A stretch of 64,000 bases of DNA from Aequorivita lipolytica (GCF_007997135.1 NZ_VORU01000013.1:1-64000); one strand, 5' to 3'; shown: positions 25,934-35,498, counted from the stretch's first letter. Notes: a model not told the origin generated them from the letters alone. Translations and numbers: made by a program.

Positions 25934-27079
25934 ATGCAAAAATTCGTTTTACTCCTAAGTACCTTCCTTCTTTTTACCGCTTGTAAAAACAAAAGCGAAT
26001 CCCCCCAATCTTTAGAAAAAAATGCTTCTGAAAAGAAAATGATTGAAGTAAATTACGCTCAAGGTTTTGAAATTGAAGACCAAGGAAACTTAAAAATAAT
26101 CACTCTAAAAAATCCGTGGCCCGGAACCGATAAAACCTTCAAGTATGCTTTAATTGAAAAAAACACCACGCTTCAAAACCCTGAAGATTATGATGCTGTG
26201 GTTGAAATTCCAGTAAAGCGAATCGTGGTTACTTCAACCACGCACATTCCTTCTTTGGAAATGTTAAACGAACTTATAACCTTGGTTGGCTTCCCAAATC
26301 TTGACTATATTTCTTCGGAAAAAACCCGCGAAAAAATTTCCAAAGGAACCATAAAAGAACTCGGTAAAAATGAAGACATCAATACTGAAATTTTAATAGA
26401 TTTAAATCCCGATGCCGTAATTGGCTTTGCCGTTGACGGAAACAATTCTGCCTTTGCAACCCTTCAGAAAACTGGGATTCCAGTGCTTTATAATTCAGAC
26501 TGGACAGAAACTTCACCTTTGGGAAAAGCCGAATGGATCAAATTTTTCGGGTTGCTTTTCAACAAACAAGAAGAAGCAGATAGTATTTTCAAAAACATTG
26601 AAACGGAATATCTTTCAGCAAAAAAAATAGCTTTTGAAGCTAAAGAAAGACCGACGGTTATTAGCGGCGCAATGTATAAAGACGTTTGGTATATGCCACA
26701 AGGCAATAGTTGGGGGGCGCAGTTTATAGCAGATGCAAATGGCGATTATCTTTGGAAAGATTCAGAAGGCACTGGCAGTCTTTCATTAAATTTGGAATCT
26801 GTTTTGGAGAAAGGAACTGATGCAGCATTTTGGATTGGCCCGGGACAATTTACCAGTTTGCCTGAATTAAAAAATTCTAGTGCAGCCTATGCTCAATTTA
26901 AAGCCTATAAAATTGGAAACGTGTATTCAAATAGTTTAAAAAAAGGCGCAACTGGCGGCGTAATTTATTACGAATTGGCACCAAACAGACCCGATTTAGT
27001 TTTAAAAGACCTTATCAAAATACTTCATCCAGAATTGTTACCGGAATACAAACTTTTCTTTTTTAATAAACTTAAATAA
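25934..27079 (+). CDS. btuF: ABC transporter substrate-binding lipoprotein, probably for B12
   Basis: A 381-residue protein with a lipoprotein signal (LLFTACKNKSE, Cys17), then a helical-backbone periplasmic binding fold typical of BtuF/FhuD proteins: 'RIVVTSTTHIPSLEMLNELI', 'GFPNLDYISSEKTREKI' and 'IDLNPDAVIGFAVDG'. I start at the ATG two codons inside a TTG-initiated frame. Its stop codon overlaps the permease start (TAATG). The family includes haem and iron-siderophore binders; the B12 assignment rests on the facing btuB/riboswitch. Confidence 0.85.
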   Translation: MQKFVLLLSTFLLFTACKNKSESPQSLEKNASEKKMIEVNYAQGFEIEDQGNLKIITLKNPWPGTDKTFKYALIEKNTTLQNPEDYDAVVEIPVKRIVVTSTTHIPSLEMLNELITLVGFPNLDYISSEKTREKISKGTIKELGKNEDINTEILIDLNPDAVIGFAVDGNNSAFATLQKTGIPVLYNSDWTETSPLGKAEWIKFFGLLFNKQEEADSIFKNIETEYLSAKKIAFEAKERPTVISGAMYKDVWYMPQGNSWGAQFIADANGDYLWKDSEGTGSLSLNLESVLEKGTDAAFWIGPGQFTSLPELKNSSAAYAQFKAYKIGNVYSNSLKKGATGGVIYYELAPNRPDLVLKDLIKILHPELLPEYKLFFFNKLK

Positions 27080-28110
27080 TGCAAACCACCCAAGCAAATC
27101 GGGTTCAGTTTATTGTGCTGTTTATAGCGCTAATTGCTGCATTTTTAGTGAATTTGGGTATGGGTTCGGTTTCAATTCCTTTAGATGAAATAATCTCTGT
27201 TTTTATTGGGAACGGTGCTTCCAAAGAAACTTGGCGTTACATAATTATGGATTATCGCCTTCCAAAAGCAGTAACGGCAATGCTTGCTGGCGGCGGTTTG
27301 GCGGTATCGGGATTATTGATGCAGACGTTGTTTCGAAATCCATTAGCAGGACCTTTTGTTTTAGGGTTGAGCAGCGGTGCAAGTTTGGGTGTTGCAATTT
27401 TAATTTTGGGAGCTGGTGCTTTTGGTGGTTTTTTCGGAACTATTTTAATGAGCCAATGGAGTTTGGTTATCGCTTCGGCATTGGGTAGCTTTTTGGTGCT
27501 GCTGGCCGTTTTGGCCGTAACTTTCAGAATAAAAGACACGATGGCAATTTTAATAATTGGTTTAATGTTCGGTAGCGTAACTACCGCAGTGGTTTCAGTT
27601 TTGTCCTATTTCAGTAATGCAGAGCAGCTTCAACAATACATTTTCTGGTCTTTTGGAAGTTTAGGAAACCAATCTTGGGAAGGCGTTTCAATTTTAACTT
27701 TGTGTTTTTTGGCAGGCTTGGGTTTAAGTGTTTTCAGCAGTAAATCTTTAAACGGTTTGCTTTTAGGAGAAAACTATGCAAAAAGCATGGGACTTCATAT
27801 AAAGAGAACCACTTTTATAATAATCTTAGCGACAAGTATTCTTGCCGGAAGTATTACGGCATTTGTTGGGCCAATTGCTTTTGTTGGGCTTGCTGTTCCG
27901 CATTTGGTACGACAATTTTACAAAACATCAAACCACTTTGTTTTACTACCAGCTGTGCTGCTTTGCGGCAGTTTGCTGATGCTGGTTTGTGATACCGTGG
28001 CACAATTACCATTTAGTGAATTTACGCTGCCAATTAACGCAATAACCTCGCTAATAGGAGCTCCGGTTGTAATTTGGCTTTTGGTTCGAAAACGAAAACT
28101 TTTCTTTTAA
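27079..28110 (+). CDS. btuC: FecCD-family ABC transporter permease, probably for B12
   Basis: A 343-residue polytopic membrane protein (about ten hydrophobic segments) with the FecCD signatures 'RLPKAVTAMLAGGGLAVSGLLMQ' (quoted in part), 'NPLAGPFVLGLSSGASLG' and 'GPIAFVGLAVPHLVRQ'. It forms the inner-membrane channel of the importer, with BtuF delivering substrate and BtuD supplying energy. The gene overlaps both neighbours through TAATG junctions, showing a tightly coupled operon. Confidence 0.9.
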   Translation: MQTTQANRVQFIVLFIALIAAFLVNLGMGSVSIPLDEIISVFIGNGASKETWRYIIMDYRLPKAVTAMLAGGGLAVSGLLMQTLFRNPLAGPFVLGLSSGASLGVAILILGAGAFGGFFGTILMSQWSLVIASALGSFLVLLAVLAVTFRIKDTMAILIIGLMFGSVTTAVVSVLSYFSNAEQLQQYIFWSFGSLGNQSWEGVSILTLCFLAGLGLSVFSSKSLNGLLLGENYAKSMGLHIKRTTFIIILATSILAGSITAFVGPIAFVGLAVPHLVRQFYKTSNHFVLLPAVLLCGSLLMLVCDTVAQLPFSEFTLPINAITSLIGAPVVIWLLVRKRKLFF

Positions 28111-28904
28111 TGGTTTCAGAAGAAAAAAATATCATTTTAGAAGTTCGTAACCTTTCCGTTGGTTATTGGAAAAAAGGAAACGATTCTGTAGTTGCCGAAG
28201 CAATCAATTTTTCTATTGAAAAAGGGGAATTGGTCGGTTTGGTTGGCGCCAACGGAATTGGTAAATCAACCTTGTTGCGAACGCTAACAGGAATGCAAGA
28301 TGCTTTAAATGGCGCTATTTTTTTAAAAGGAAAAAATCTGAATGAATACTCGTCTTTTCAACTTGCAACGCAATTAAGCGTTGTTTTAACCGAAGCGCCA
28401 GCCTCAAAAAATCTTTCGGTTTTGGAAATGGTCTCCTTGGGAAGACAACCTTATACCAACTGGATAGGTTCACTTTCTGAAGAAGATAAAAAAGCAATCC
28501 AATTTGCTTTGGAAGCTACTGAAACCGCTACCCTAGCCCACCGCAAATGTTTTGAATTAAGCGATGGCCAAATGCAGCGGGTTGCCATTGCGCGTGCTTT
28601 GGCGCAGGATACGCCTATTATAATTCTGGACGAACCCACCACACATTTAGATATTTACCATCGCGCTTATATTTTGAAATTGCTGAAGAAATTAGCTTCG
28701 GAAACGCAAAAAACAATTCTTTTTTCAACACACGAAATAGATTTGGCTATTCAACTTACAGACAAGATGCTGGTAATGGCAAAGAACGAAACTTATTTTG
28801 ACGATCCCTGCAAACTTATTGAAGCAGGAAGATTTGATACGCTTTTTCCAAAGGAAACCATCGATTTTGATGGAAAAACTGGACGTTTCACTATTCGGAA
28901 ATAA
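28110..28904 (+). CDS. btuD: ABC transporter ATP-binding protein, probably for B12
   Basis: A 264-residue ATPase. Walker A is GANGIGKST (about 49-57); the Q-loop and the signature LSDGQMQRVAIARAL (about 149-163) follow; Walker B is IIILDEPTTHLD (about 170-181); the H-loop is in 'FSTHEIDL'. The signature begins LSDGQ instead of the common LSGGQ, as often seen in this importer class. I use the ATG that overlaps the permease stop in TAATG, not the upstream TTG that would add 12 residues. Confidence 0.9.
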   Translation: MVSEEKNIILEVRNLSVGYWKKGNDSVVAEAINFSIEKGELVGLVGANGIGKSTLLRTLTGMQDALNGAIFLKGKNLNEYSSFQLATQLSVVLTEAPASKNLSVLEMVSLGRQPYTNWIGSLSEEDKKAIQFALEATETATLAHRKCFELSDGQMQRVAIARALAQDTPIIILDEPTTHLDIYHRAYILKLLKKLASETQKTILFSTHEIDLAIQLTDKMLVMAKNETYFDDPCKLIEAGRFDTLFPKETIDFDGKTGRFTIRK

Positions 28905-28930
28905 GTATATTTACTTTAAAATTTATTGCA

Positions 28931-30259
28931 ATGAACGAAATTTTTCTATCCTTTCTAATCGCCATAATTTTCTTAGTGCTTGGAGCATTTATAGGCAATT
29001 ACTTTGCGCATTTAAAAAGCAAAACTGAAACAAGTAAATTGGAAGAACGCCTAGAAAATGCACAATTACAGGGTGAAAAATTGAGTGAGCGTTTTGAAAC
29101 GGCATTAAAGGAACGCGATGCTATAAGACAAGAAAAGGAAAGAGTCAATATGGAGCTGACGCGTCGAAATTCAGAATTTGAAAACCTGGAAGTCCGTAAT
29201 CGCGAGCAGAAAGAAGAAGTTGAAAAACTTCAGGAAAAATTCACAAAGGAGTTTGAAAATCTTGCCAATAGAATTTTGGATGAAAAGTCATCAAAATTTT
29301 CAAAGCAGAACAAAGAAAGTCTCGAGATTATTCTTAATCCACTTCAAGAGAAAATAAAAAGTTTTGAAAAACGGGTTGAAGATACACATAAAGAAAGTAT
29401 CGTTGGCCATGCAGCTCTAAGACAACAAATAATTGGGCTAAAAGAACTGAACGAGCAGATGAGCAAAGAAGCCACCAACCTTACCAAAGCGTTGAAAGGT
29501 GACAGCAAAATACAAGGAAATTGGGGTGAATTGGTTCTTGAGCGGGTCCTCGAAAAAAGTGGTCTAGAAAAAGATCGTGAATACTTTGTGCAGAACAGTT
29601 TCACTACCGAAGAAGGCCGCCGTGTGCTTCCTGATGTTGTGCTCCATTTGCCGGATAATAAAAAAATGATTATCGATTCCAAAGTTTCCCTTGTTGCATA
29701 TGAACGTTTTGTGAATGAAGAAGATGAGGACCAACGCGCGCGTTTTTTAAAGGAGCACGTTGCCTCACTTAAGAAACATATTGAGCAATTGGGTGCTAAA
29801 AATTACCATACGCTCTATGAAATAGAAAGTCCTGATTTCGTGTTACTATTCGTTCCAATTGAACCTGCGTTTGCAGTGGCCATAAACCATGACAATAATC
29901 TATACAATTGGGCTTTTGAAAAAAATATTGTGATCGTAACTCCTTCTACCCTTTTGGCAACATTACGCACCGTTGACAGTATGTGGACCAATGAAAAGCA
30001 ACAGCAGAATGCTATTGAAATTGCAACACAGGCTGGAAGACTATATGATTCTTTTGTGAATTTAACCAATGACCTTTTAAAAGTTGGTTCCCAATTGAAC
30101 ACCGTAAAAGGAAGCTACGACGGAGCCATGAAAAAACTTACAGGACAGGGCAATCTAGTTACCCGTGTTGAAAAACTTAAAAAACTAGGTGCAAAAGCCA
30201 ATAAGCATATTGACGAAAAATTGCTGAACCGAGCCGTTAATAACGAGGATGAGGAATAA
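28931..30259 (+). CDS. rmuC: DNA recombination protein RmuC
   Basis: A 442-residue protein: an N-terminal membrane anchor (about 3-25), a long coiled coil (about 30-130), and the RmuC domain containing 'GNWGELVLERVLEKSGL', 'LPDVVLHLPDNKKMIIDSKV' (quoted from about 235), and 'IVTPSTLLATLRTV'. The DSK motif in the latter resembles a PD-(D/E)XK nuclease core. E. coli RmuC limits inversions at short inverted repeats. It follows btuD on the same strand after 26 bases and may be co-transcribed, but the functions are not related. Confidence 0.9.
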   Translation: MNEIFLSFLIAIIFLVLGAFIGNYFAHLKSKTETSKLEERLENAQLQGEKLSERFETALKERDAIRQEKERVNMELTRRNSEFENLEVRNREQKEEVEKLQEKFTKEFENLANRILDEKSSKFSKQNKESLEIILNPLQEKIKSFEKRVEDTHKESIVGHAALRQQIIGLKELNEQMSKEATNLTKALKGDSKIQGNWGELVLERVLEKSGLEKDREYFVQNSFTTEEGRRVLPDVVLHLPDNKKMIIDSKVSLVAYERFVNEEDEDQRARFLKEHVASLKKHIEQLGAKNYHTLYEIESPDFVLLFVPIEPAFAVAINHDNNLYNWAFEKNIVIVTPSTLLATLRTVDSMWTNEKQQQNAIEIATQAGRLYDSFVNLTNDLLKVGSQLNTVKGSYDGAMKKLTGQGNLVTRVEKLKKLGAKANKHIDEKLLNRAVNNEDEE

Positions 30260-30307
30260 AAAAAACTATATATTTACCACTTTTTAAAATTTAAAGCCTC
30301 ACTAATT

Positions 30308-31522
30308 ATGAAACTAAATCTACTTTTTTTAACTATTTTATTCTCAACCTTAAACGTTTTTTCGCAAACAATATTCGAGCCCGGTTATATCATCAAAACC
30401 AATGGAGTCAAGGTGGATTGTCTCATAAAAAATGAAGATTGGAAAGGAAGCCCGACTACATTTGATTACAAACTCGAGGAGAACGGTGAAATAAAAACTG
30501 GAACGCTAAACAATGTGATAGAATTTGGCTCAGTCCAATCTTTTAAATACTTAAAAGCTACAGTCAATATAGATCAATCTAACGATAATATAAATGATTT
30601 AACAGACGTGCGTAATCCCGAAATGAAAGAGGAAACGCTTTTTCTAAAAACTTTAATAGAAGGAAAAGCATCACTTTATTATACTGAAAATGACAAGATT
30701 AAGCGTTATTTCTATAAATTGGATGACGGAGAAATAGAACAGCTCATCTACAAAAGATATCTGGCTACCCCAACAAAAATAGGTGTAAACGAACGCTATA
30801 AACAGCAACTTGCCACAACCCTAAATTGCAGTAAACTAAACGAAAGTAGCTTTGAAAATCTGGAATATAAAGTCGGAAAATTGGTTAAATTAATTACCAA
30901 TTATAACAATTGTATAAATTCTGAAACCGTCGTTTTCACCAAGAATATACAAAAGGCTAAGTTCAATTTAACCCTTCGTCCCGGCGTGACATTTAGTTCA
31001 CTTTCTATATTGAAATCAGGTGACGAAAGAATTGATTTTGACACTAATACAGGAATTAGAATTGGGCTTGAAGCAGAATATGTTTTGCCTTTCAATAACG
31101 GTAAATGGTCAATTTTTATAGAACCAACCTACCGTAACTACAAATCTGAGAAAGAATTTCTTTATGTAGATTTTCTTACAATTAAAAAAACCACTCTTAT
31201 TACAGCCGAGTATAATTCTATAGAGTTACCTCTTGGTGCTCGTCATTATATGTTTGTTAATCAAGACGCCGCTTTTTTTCTTAATGCTGCTATAATAGTG
31301 GATGTAGCGATGATGGATTCTAAAGTAGTTTCAAGTAATGAAAACGGCTATGATTTGGATGTTGACGCAGACGTGGCAATTGCTTTAGGAGTAGGTTTTA
31401 GATTTAAAAATAGATACAGCATTGAAGCTAGGTACCATACTTCTCGCCAGCTCTTAAATTATGATAGTATAGATTCTTCATATAACTCATTTGCATTAAT
31501 TGCCGGCTTCAATTTTCTCTAG
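30308..31522 (+). CDS. Outer-membrane beta-barrel protein of unknown function
   Basis: A 404-residue exported protein with a signal peptide (MKLNLLFLTILFSTLNVFSQ). The N-terminal half (20-215) has a conserved-looking 'GYIIKTNGVKVDCLIKNEDW' start and a repeated Lys/Asp-rich pattern. The C-terminal half (about 215-404) shows alternating hydrophobic strands ending in 'YNSFALIAGFNFL', with a terminal aromatic residue typical of outer-membrane barrels. Flavobacterial genomes hold many such two-part proteins without known ligands. It lies downstream of rmuC, with 48 bases between, and no close functional neighbour. Confidence 0.72.
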   Translation: MKLNLLFLTILFSTLNVFSQTIFEPGYIIKTNGVKVDCLIKNEDWKGSPTTFDYKLEENGEIKTGTLNNVIEFGSVQSFKYLKATVNIDQSNDNINDLTDVRNPEMKEETLFLKTLIEGKASLYYTENDKIKRYFYKLDDGEIEQLIYKRYLATPTKIGVNERYKQQLATTLNCSKLNESSFENLEYKVGKLVKLITNYNNCINSETVVFTKNIQKAKFNLTLRPGVTFSSLSILKSGDERIDFDTNTGIRIGLEAEYVLPFNNGKWSIFIEPTYRNYKSEKEFLYVDFLTIKKTTLITAEYNSIELPLGARHYMFVNQDAAFFLNAAIIVDVAMMDSKVVSSNENGYDLDVDADVAIALGVGFRFKNRYSIEARYHTSRQLLNYDSIDSSYNSFALIAGFNFL

Positions 31523-31553
31523 TCCCTATCAATAATTTGATTAATTTTAGAGA

Positions 31554-31922
31554 ATGAAAAAAATACTATTCATTATCCTCGGAAGCCTTTTAGCGATATA
31601 CTTGCTTTACTTTGCTTTTGTATATTTTGTTCCCTACAGCGAAGGTACACGTGCAGGTGAACTTATAAAATTTAGTCATCGCGGAGTAGTTATCAAAACT
31701 TGGGAAGGTGAGATAAGCCAAGGTATTAGCGGAGCGCAGATATTCTCTTTTTCAGTACTGGATAAAAACCAGGAAGTAATTGAAAACCTTAAGCAATTTC
31801 AAGGAAAATATGTGATGGTAACTTATGTTGAGCGTTTTGCAACTTTTGCAATTTGGGGCGATACGAAGTATTTTATTACGGCTGTTGAGCTTGAAAATTC
31901 ACCTCATTTCAACAGAAATTAA
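31554..31922 (+). CDS. Small conserved membrane-anchored protein
   Basis: A 122-residue protein with an N-terminal membrane segment (about 4-25) and a short beta-rich domain (about 38-115: 'GVVIKTWEGEISQG', 'VTYVERFATFAIWGDTKYFI'). Flavobacterial relatives are widely labelled '6-phosphogluconate dehydrogenase' in databases, but this protein is far too short and has no nucleotide-binding motif, so I do not use that name. A role at the cell envelope is inferred from the anchor only. Confidence 0.72.
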   Translation: MKKILFIILGSLLAIYLLYFAFVYFVPYSEGTRAGELIKFSHRGVVIKTWEGEISQGISGAQIFSFSVLDKNQEVIENLKQFQGKYVMVTYVERFATFAIWGDTKYFITAVELENSPHFNRN

Positions 31923-31935
31923 AAAATTTTAAAAA

Positions 31936-32520
31936 CTATTTTTTTGCAATTTTCAAAGTTGTTTGCATATTTTTAGAAGTAACCTTTACAAAATACAAAC
32001 CACTATTCATGCGGCTCATATCAACCAGCGTTATATTTCCGTTTCCTTTTCCCTCAGCAACTAGGCTTCCCAAAACATTATATATTTGGTAACTATCTAC
32101 CTTGTAAAGTGAAGAAATAGTCAAATCGTTTTTCACCGGATTGGGATAGAAGTTAAGATTTTTCACAAATTTATCTTCAACCGATAAACCACTTTCCACC
32201 GTAATTTTTCCAAACATAGAGCCTGGATGAAAATTACACTTATAATCATTAGCACCTTCCACACTAAAAGTAAAAGAATACTGAGATCCAATCCCGCTAA
32301 AGGTTCCGCTATCAAAGGTTTCAACACTACTCCCAGCAATACTTGTTACCGTATGAGAGAATCCATCTGTTAATGTCCATCTAACCGTGTCACCAGTTTC
32401 AATCGTAACACTTGCAGCGGTTCCACTAGTACCAATAGCCCAATTAAGGTCGAACGTTGTTTGAGAAAATATGGAAGTAATTGAAAAAAAGGCAATAATT
32501 AAAGTAATTTTTTTCATCAT
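31936..32520 (-). CDS. T9SS-exported cupredoxin (plastocyanin/azurin-like) protein
   Basis: A 194-residue protein: signal peptide (1-20), a cupredoxin domain (about 25-110) and a T9SS sorting domain (about 118-194: 'NFYPNPV', 'GLYFVKV' and a basic tail). The type 1 copper ligands are all in place: His56 in SHTV, Cys95 and His98 in YKCNFHPG, and Met102 in SMFG. A blue copper protein carried to the cell surface would be an electron carrier or copper-handling protein outside the outer membrane. It converges with the preceding gene and has its own promoter-like CAAAATTA box (minus-strand TAATTTTG) at 32545-32552. Confidence 0.85.
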   Translation of the reverse strand: MMKKITLIIAFFSITSIFSQTTFDLNWAIGTSGTAASVTIETGDTVRWTLTDGFSHTVTSIAGSSVETFDSGTFSGIGSQYSFTFSVEGANDYKCNFHPGSMFGKITVESGLSVEDKFVKNLNFYPNPVKNDLTISSLYKVDSYQIYNVLGSLVAEGKGNGNITLVDMSRMNSGLYFVKVTSKNMQTTLKIAKK

Positions 32521-32597
32521 AAGAGGTGTTTATAAAGTGTATTGCAAAATTACGAAAAAATTAACTATAAATCGGCAGTATTCGTAAATACAGCGTG

Positions 32598-35450
32598 TTA
32601 TTTGCTCAGGTACATTTTTCTTCTTGCGTAAAGATCATAAAATGCATCATCTTTTAGGCTATCAATAAATAAAATACTCTCACCGGTACTTTTCATTTCA
32701 GGCCCCAATTGCTTATTTACATTTGGAAATTTATTGAAACTAAATACAGGTTGTTTAATTGCAAAGCCTTCTAATTTTGGATTAAAGTCAAAATCGGTTA
32801 CTTTATTATGGCCTAGCATTACCTTGGTTGCGTAGTTTACGTAAGGTTCTCCATAAGCTTTTGCAATAAATGGAACAGTACGTGAAGCACGTGGATTGGC
32901 TTCAATTATGTAAACAATATCATCTTTTATAGCAAACTGGACGTTGATTAAACCTACAGTTTTAAGTGACTTTGCAATTTTGACCGTGTGATCTTTAATC
33001 TGCTGCATCACAAATTCGCCAATATTGAATGGTGGCAAGGTTGCGTTTGAATCTCCGGAATGAATTCCGCAAGGTTCAATGTGCTCCATTATTCCTATAA
33101 TATATACATTTTCACCATCACAGATTGCATCGGCTTCCGCCTCTATTGCACCGTCCAAGTAATGATCCAGTAACAATTTATTATTAGGAATTTTGCGAAG
33201 TAAATCCACAACGTGCTCTTCCAGTTCCTTTTTGTTGATAACGATTTTCATTCCTTGGCCCCCCAACACATAGGAAGGGCGAATTAAGAGTGGAAAGTCA
33301 AGTTTATCGGCAAGCGCCAAGGCTTCCTCTGTGGTTTCAGCCACACCAAATTCTGGATAGGGAATATTATTTTCTTTTAAAAGCGTTGAAAAGCTTCCGC
33401 GATCTTCAGCTAAATCTAAAGATTCATAGGTTGTACCAATAATCTTTATGCCATATCTGTCAAGCTTTTCAGCAAGTTTTAAAGCTGTTTGTCCCCCCAA
33501 CTGTACGATAACACCTTCGGGTTTTTCGTGACGGATTATATCGTAAATATGTTCCCAAAAAACGGGTTCGAAGTAAAGTTTGTCGGCAACGTCAAAATCT
33601 GTTGAAACAGTTTCAGGATTACAGTTTATCATTATGGTTTCGTAACCGCATTCAGCAGCGGCCAAAACACCGTGCACACAACAGTAATCAAACTCAATGC
33701 CCTGCCCTATTCTGTTTGGACCAGAACCAAGTACTATTATTTTCTTTTTTGCAGTAACAATGCTATCGTTTTCTGAATAAGGCTTTTCTCCCTCAAGCTG
33801 CATTTCATTCTCAAAAGTTGAGTAGTAATAGGGTGTTTCAGCTTTAAATTCGGCAGCACAGGTATCTACTAATTTATATACGCGCTGAATGTTCATTTCC
33901 TCACGTTTTTTGTAAACTTGGCTTTCCAAACATTTCAGCATATGTGCAATCTGGCGATCGCCGTATCCTTTTTGTTTTGCTTCTAAAAGTAATTCCCTCG
34001 GAAGTGTTTCCAAAGTATATTTTGAAATTTCTTTTTCCAGTAAATAAAGTTCTTCATATTGGCGAAGGAACCACATATCTATTTTGGTGATTTCGTGAAT
34101 TCTGCTCAACGGAATTCCAATCTGGATAGCATCATAAATAACAAAAACGCGATCCCAACTTGCGTTTTTCAGTTTATCGAGAATTTGTTCGTAATTGGTG
34201 TAGCTTTTCCCGTCGGCGCCAATTCCGTTTCTTTTAATTTCGAGCGATTGTGTAGCTTTATGAAGCGCTTCCTGAAAAGAGCGGCCAATACCCATTACTT
34301 CTCCAACCGACTTCATTTGAAGACCCAAAGTACGGTCTGATCCTTCAAATTTATCAAAATTCCAACGTGGTATTTTTACAATTACATAATCTAAAGTTGG
34401 TTCAAACAAAGCTGAAGTTGACTTAGTAATTTGATTTTTCAACTCATCAAGTCTATAACCAATGGCTAGTTTGGTAGCTATTTTTGCAATTGGATACCCA
34501 GTTGCTTTTGAAGCCAATGCCGAAGAGCGCGACACACGTGGGTTAATTTCAATTGCAATAATTTTCTCTTCATCATCAGGGCTTACGGCAAACTGAACGT
34601 TACAGCCACCTGCAAAGTCACCGATACTGCGCATCATATGTATTGCCATATCCCGCATTTTTTGATATGTACGGTCGCTTAAGGTCATTGCTGGAGCAAC
34701 CGTTATAGAGTCGCCCGTATGGATACCCATTGGATCCATATTTTCAATGGCGCAAATAATTACCACGTTGTCGTTATTATCTCGTAGTAGTTCAAGCTCA
34801 TACTCTTTCCAGCCCATCATCGCTTTGTCTATCATTACCTCGTGGATGGGTGAAATTTCTAATCCGTACGATAGCAATTCATCAAAGTCTTCTTCTTTAT
34901 AAACAATGGAAGCACCTGCGCCACCAAGTGTATAGGACGCTCTAATAACCAATGGAAACCCAAACTCTTGTGCAATTTCTTTTCCTTGCAAATAGGAGTT
35001 TGCAGTAGCTTGTGGAGCCATACCTACGCCAATTTTTTCCATCAACGCTCTAAATTTTTCGCGGTCTTCGGTAATGTTTATTGCATCAATGTCTACCCCA
35101 ATTAATTTTACACCAAAATCCTTCCAAATCCCCTTTTCATCTGCTTCAATACATAGGTTAAGGGCCGTCTGTCCACCCATTGTTGGCAGAACAGCATCAA
35201 TTTGTGGGTGCTCTTTTAAGATTTTTATAATTGATTTTGTGGTAAGCGGCAAAAGGTAAATATGGTCTGCCATTGACGGATCTGTCATAATGGTTGCCGG
35301 ATTGCTATTAATCAAAACGGTTTCAATTCCATCTTCGCGTAAAGAGCGCAAGGATTGAGATCCAGAATAGTCAAATTCGCAAGCTTGACCAATAACAATG
35401 GGGCCGGAGCCTATAATAAGTACAGATTTAATGGAAGGATTTTTTGGCAT
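32598..35450 (-). CDS. carB: Carbamoyl-phosphate synthase large subunit, without the C-terminal regulatory domain
   Basis: A 950-residue synthetase that makes carbamoyl phosphate from ammonia, bicarbonate and two ATP, for pyrimidines and arginine. The N-terminal ATP-grasp half starts 'SVLIIGSGPIVIGQACEFDYSG' and the second half starts 'IIVLGSGPNRIGQGIEFDYC'; each has the 'GGQTALNL' or 'GGQTALKL' block and 'GPEMKSTGE' near the end. In E. coli, CarB is 1,073 residues and a further MGS-type allosteric domain follows that point. Here the protein ends 24 residues after 'STGE', so that regulatory domain is missing. The small subunit is not in the window. Confidence 0.95.
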   Translation of the reverse strand: MPKNPSIKSVLIIGSGPIVIGQACEFDYSGSQSLRSLREDGIETVLINSNPATIMTDPSMADHIYLLPLTTKSIIKILKEHPQIDAVLPTMGGQTALNLCIEADEKGIWKDFGVKLIGVDIDAINITEDREKFRALMEKIGVGMAPQATANSYLQGKEIAQEFGFPLVIRASYTLGGAGASIVYKEEDFDELLSYGLEISPIHEVMIDKAMMGWKEYELELLRDNNDNVVIICAIENMDPMGIHTGDSITVAPAMTLSDRTYQKMRDMAIHMMRSIGDFAGGCNVQFAVSPDDEEKIIAIEINPRVSRSSALASKATGYPIAKIATKLAIGYRLDELKNQITKSTSALFEPTLDYVIVKIPRWNFDKFEGSDRTLGLQMKSVGEVMGIGRSFQEALHKATQSLEIKRNGIGADGKSYTNYEQILDKLKNASWDRVFVIYDAIQIGIPLSRIHEITKIDMWFLRQYEELYLLEKEISKYTLETLPRELLLEAKQKGYGDRQIAHMLKCLESQVYKKREEMNIQRVYKLVDTCAAEFKAETPYYYSTFENEMQLEGEKPYSENDSIVTAKKKIIVLGSGPNRIGQGIEFDYCCVHGVLAAAECGYETIMINCNPETVSTDFDVADKLYFEPVFWEHIYDIIRHEKPEGVIVQLGGQTALKLAEKLDRYGIKIIGTTYESLDLAEDRGSFSTLLKENNIPYPEFGVAETTEEALALADKLDFPLLIRPSYVLGGQGMKIVINKKELEEHVVDLLRKIPNNKLLLDHYLDGAIEAEADAICDGENVYIIGIMEHIEPCGIHSGDSNATLPPFNIGEFVMQQIKDHTVKIAKSLKTVGLINVQFAIKDDIVYIIEANPRASRTVPFIAKAYGEPYVNYATKVMLGHNKVTDFDFNPKLEGFAIKQPVFSFNKFPNVNKQLGPEMKSTGESILFIDSLKDDAFYDLYARRKMYLSK

Positions 35451-35473
35451 TTCTTTTATTTTTTTCTGTGTTG

Positions 35474-35481
35474 CAAAATTA
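35474..35481 (-). promoter_or_regulatory. Putative -7 promoter element of carB
   Basis: Minus-strand TAATTTTG fits TAnnTTTG, 23 bases ahead of the carB start codon. The expected -33 position falls in the stem of the rpmH terminator and has no clear match. Confidence 0.45.
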
Positions 35482-35498
35482 CGACGCGCTAGGGTATA

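Noticed and set aside
31554-31922. Label '6-phosphogluconate dehydrogenase' used for relatives of this 122-residue protein
   Set aside because: Too short, with a membrane segment and no Rossmann motif; the label looks like an inherited database error.
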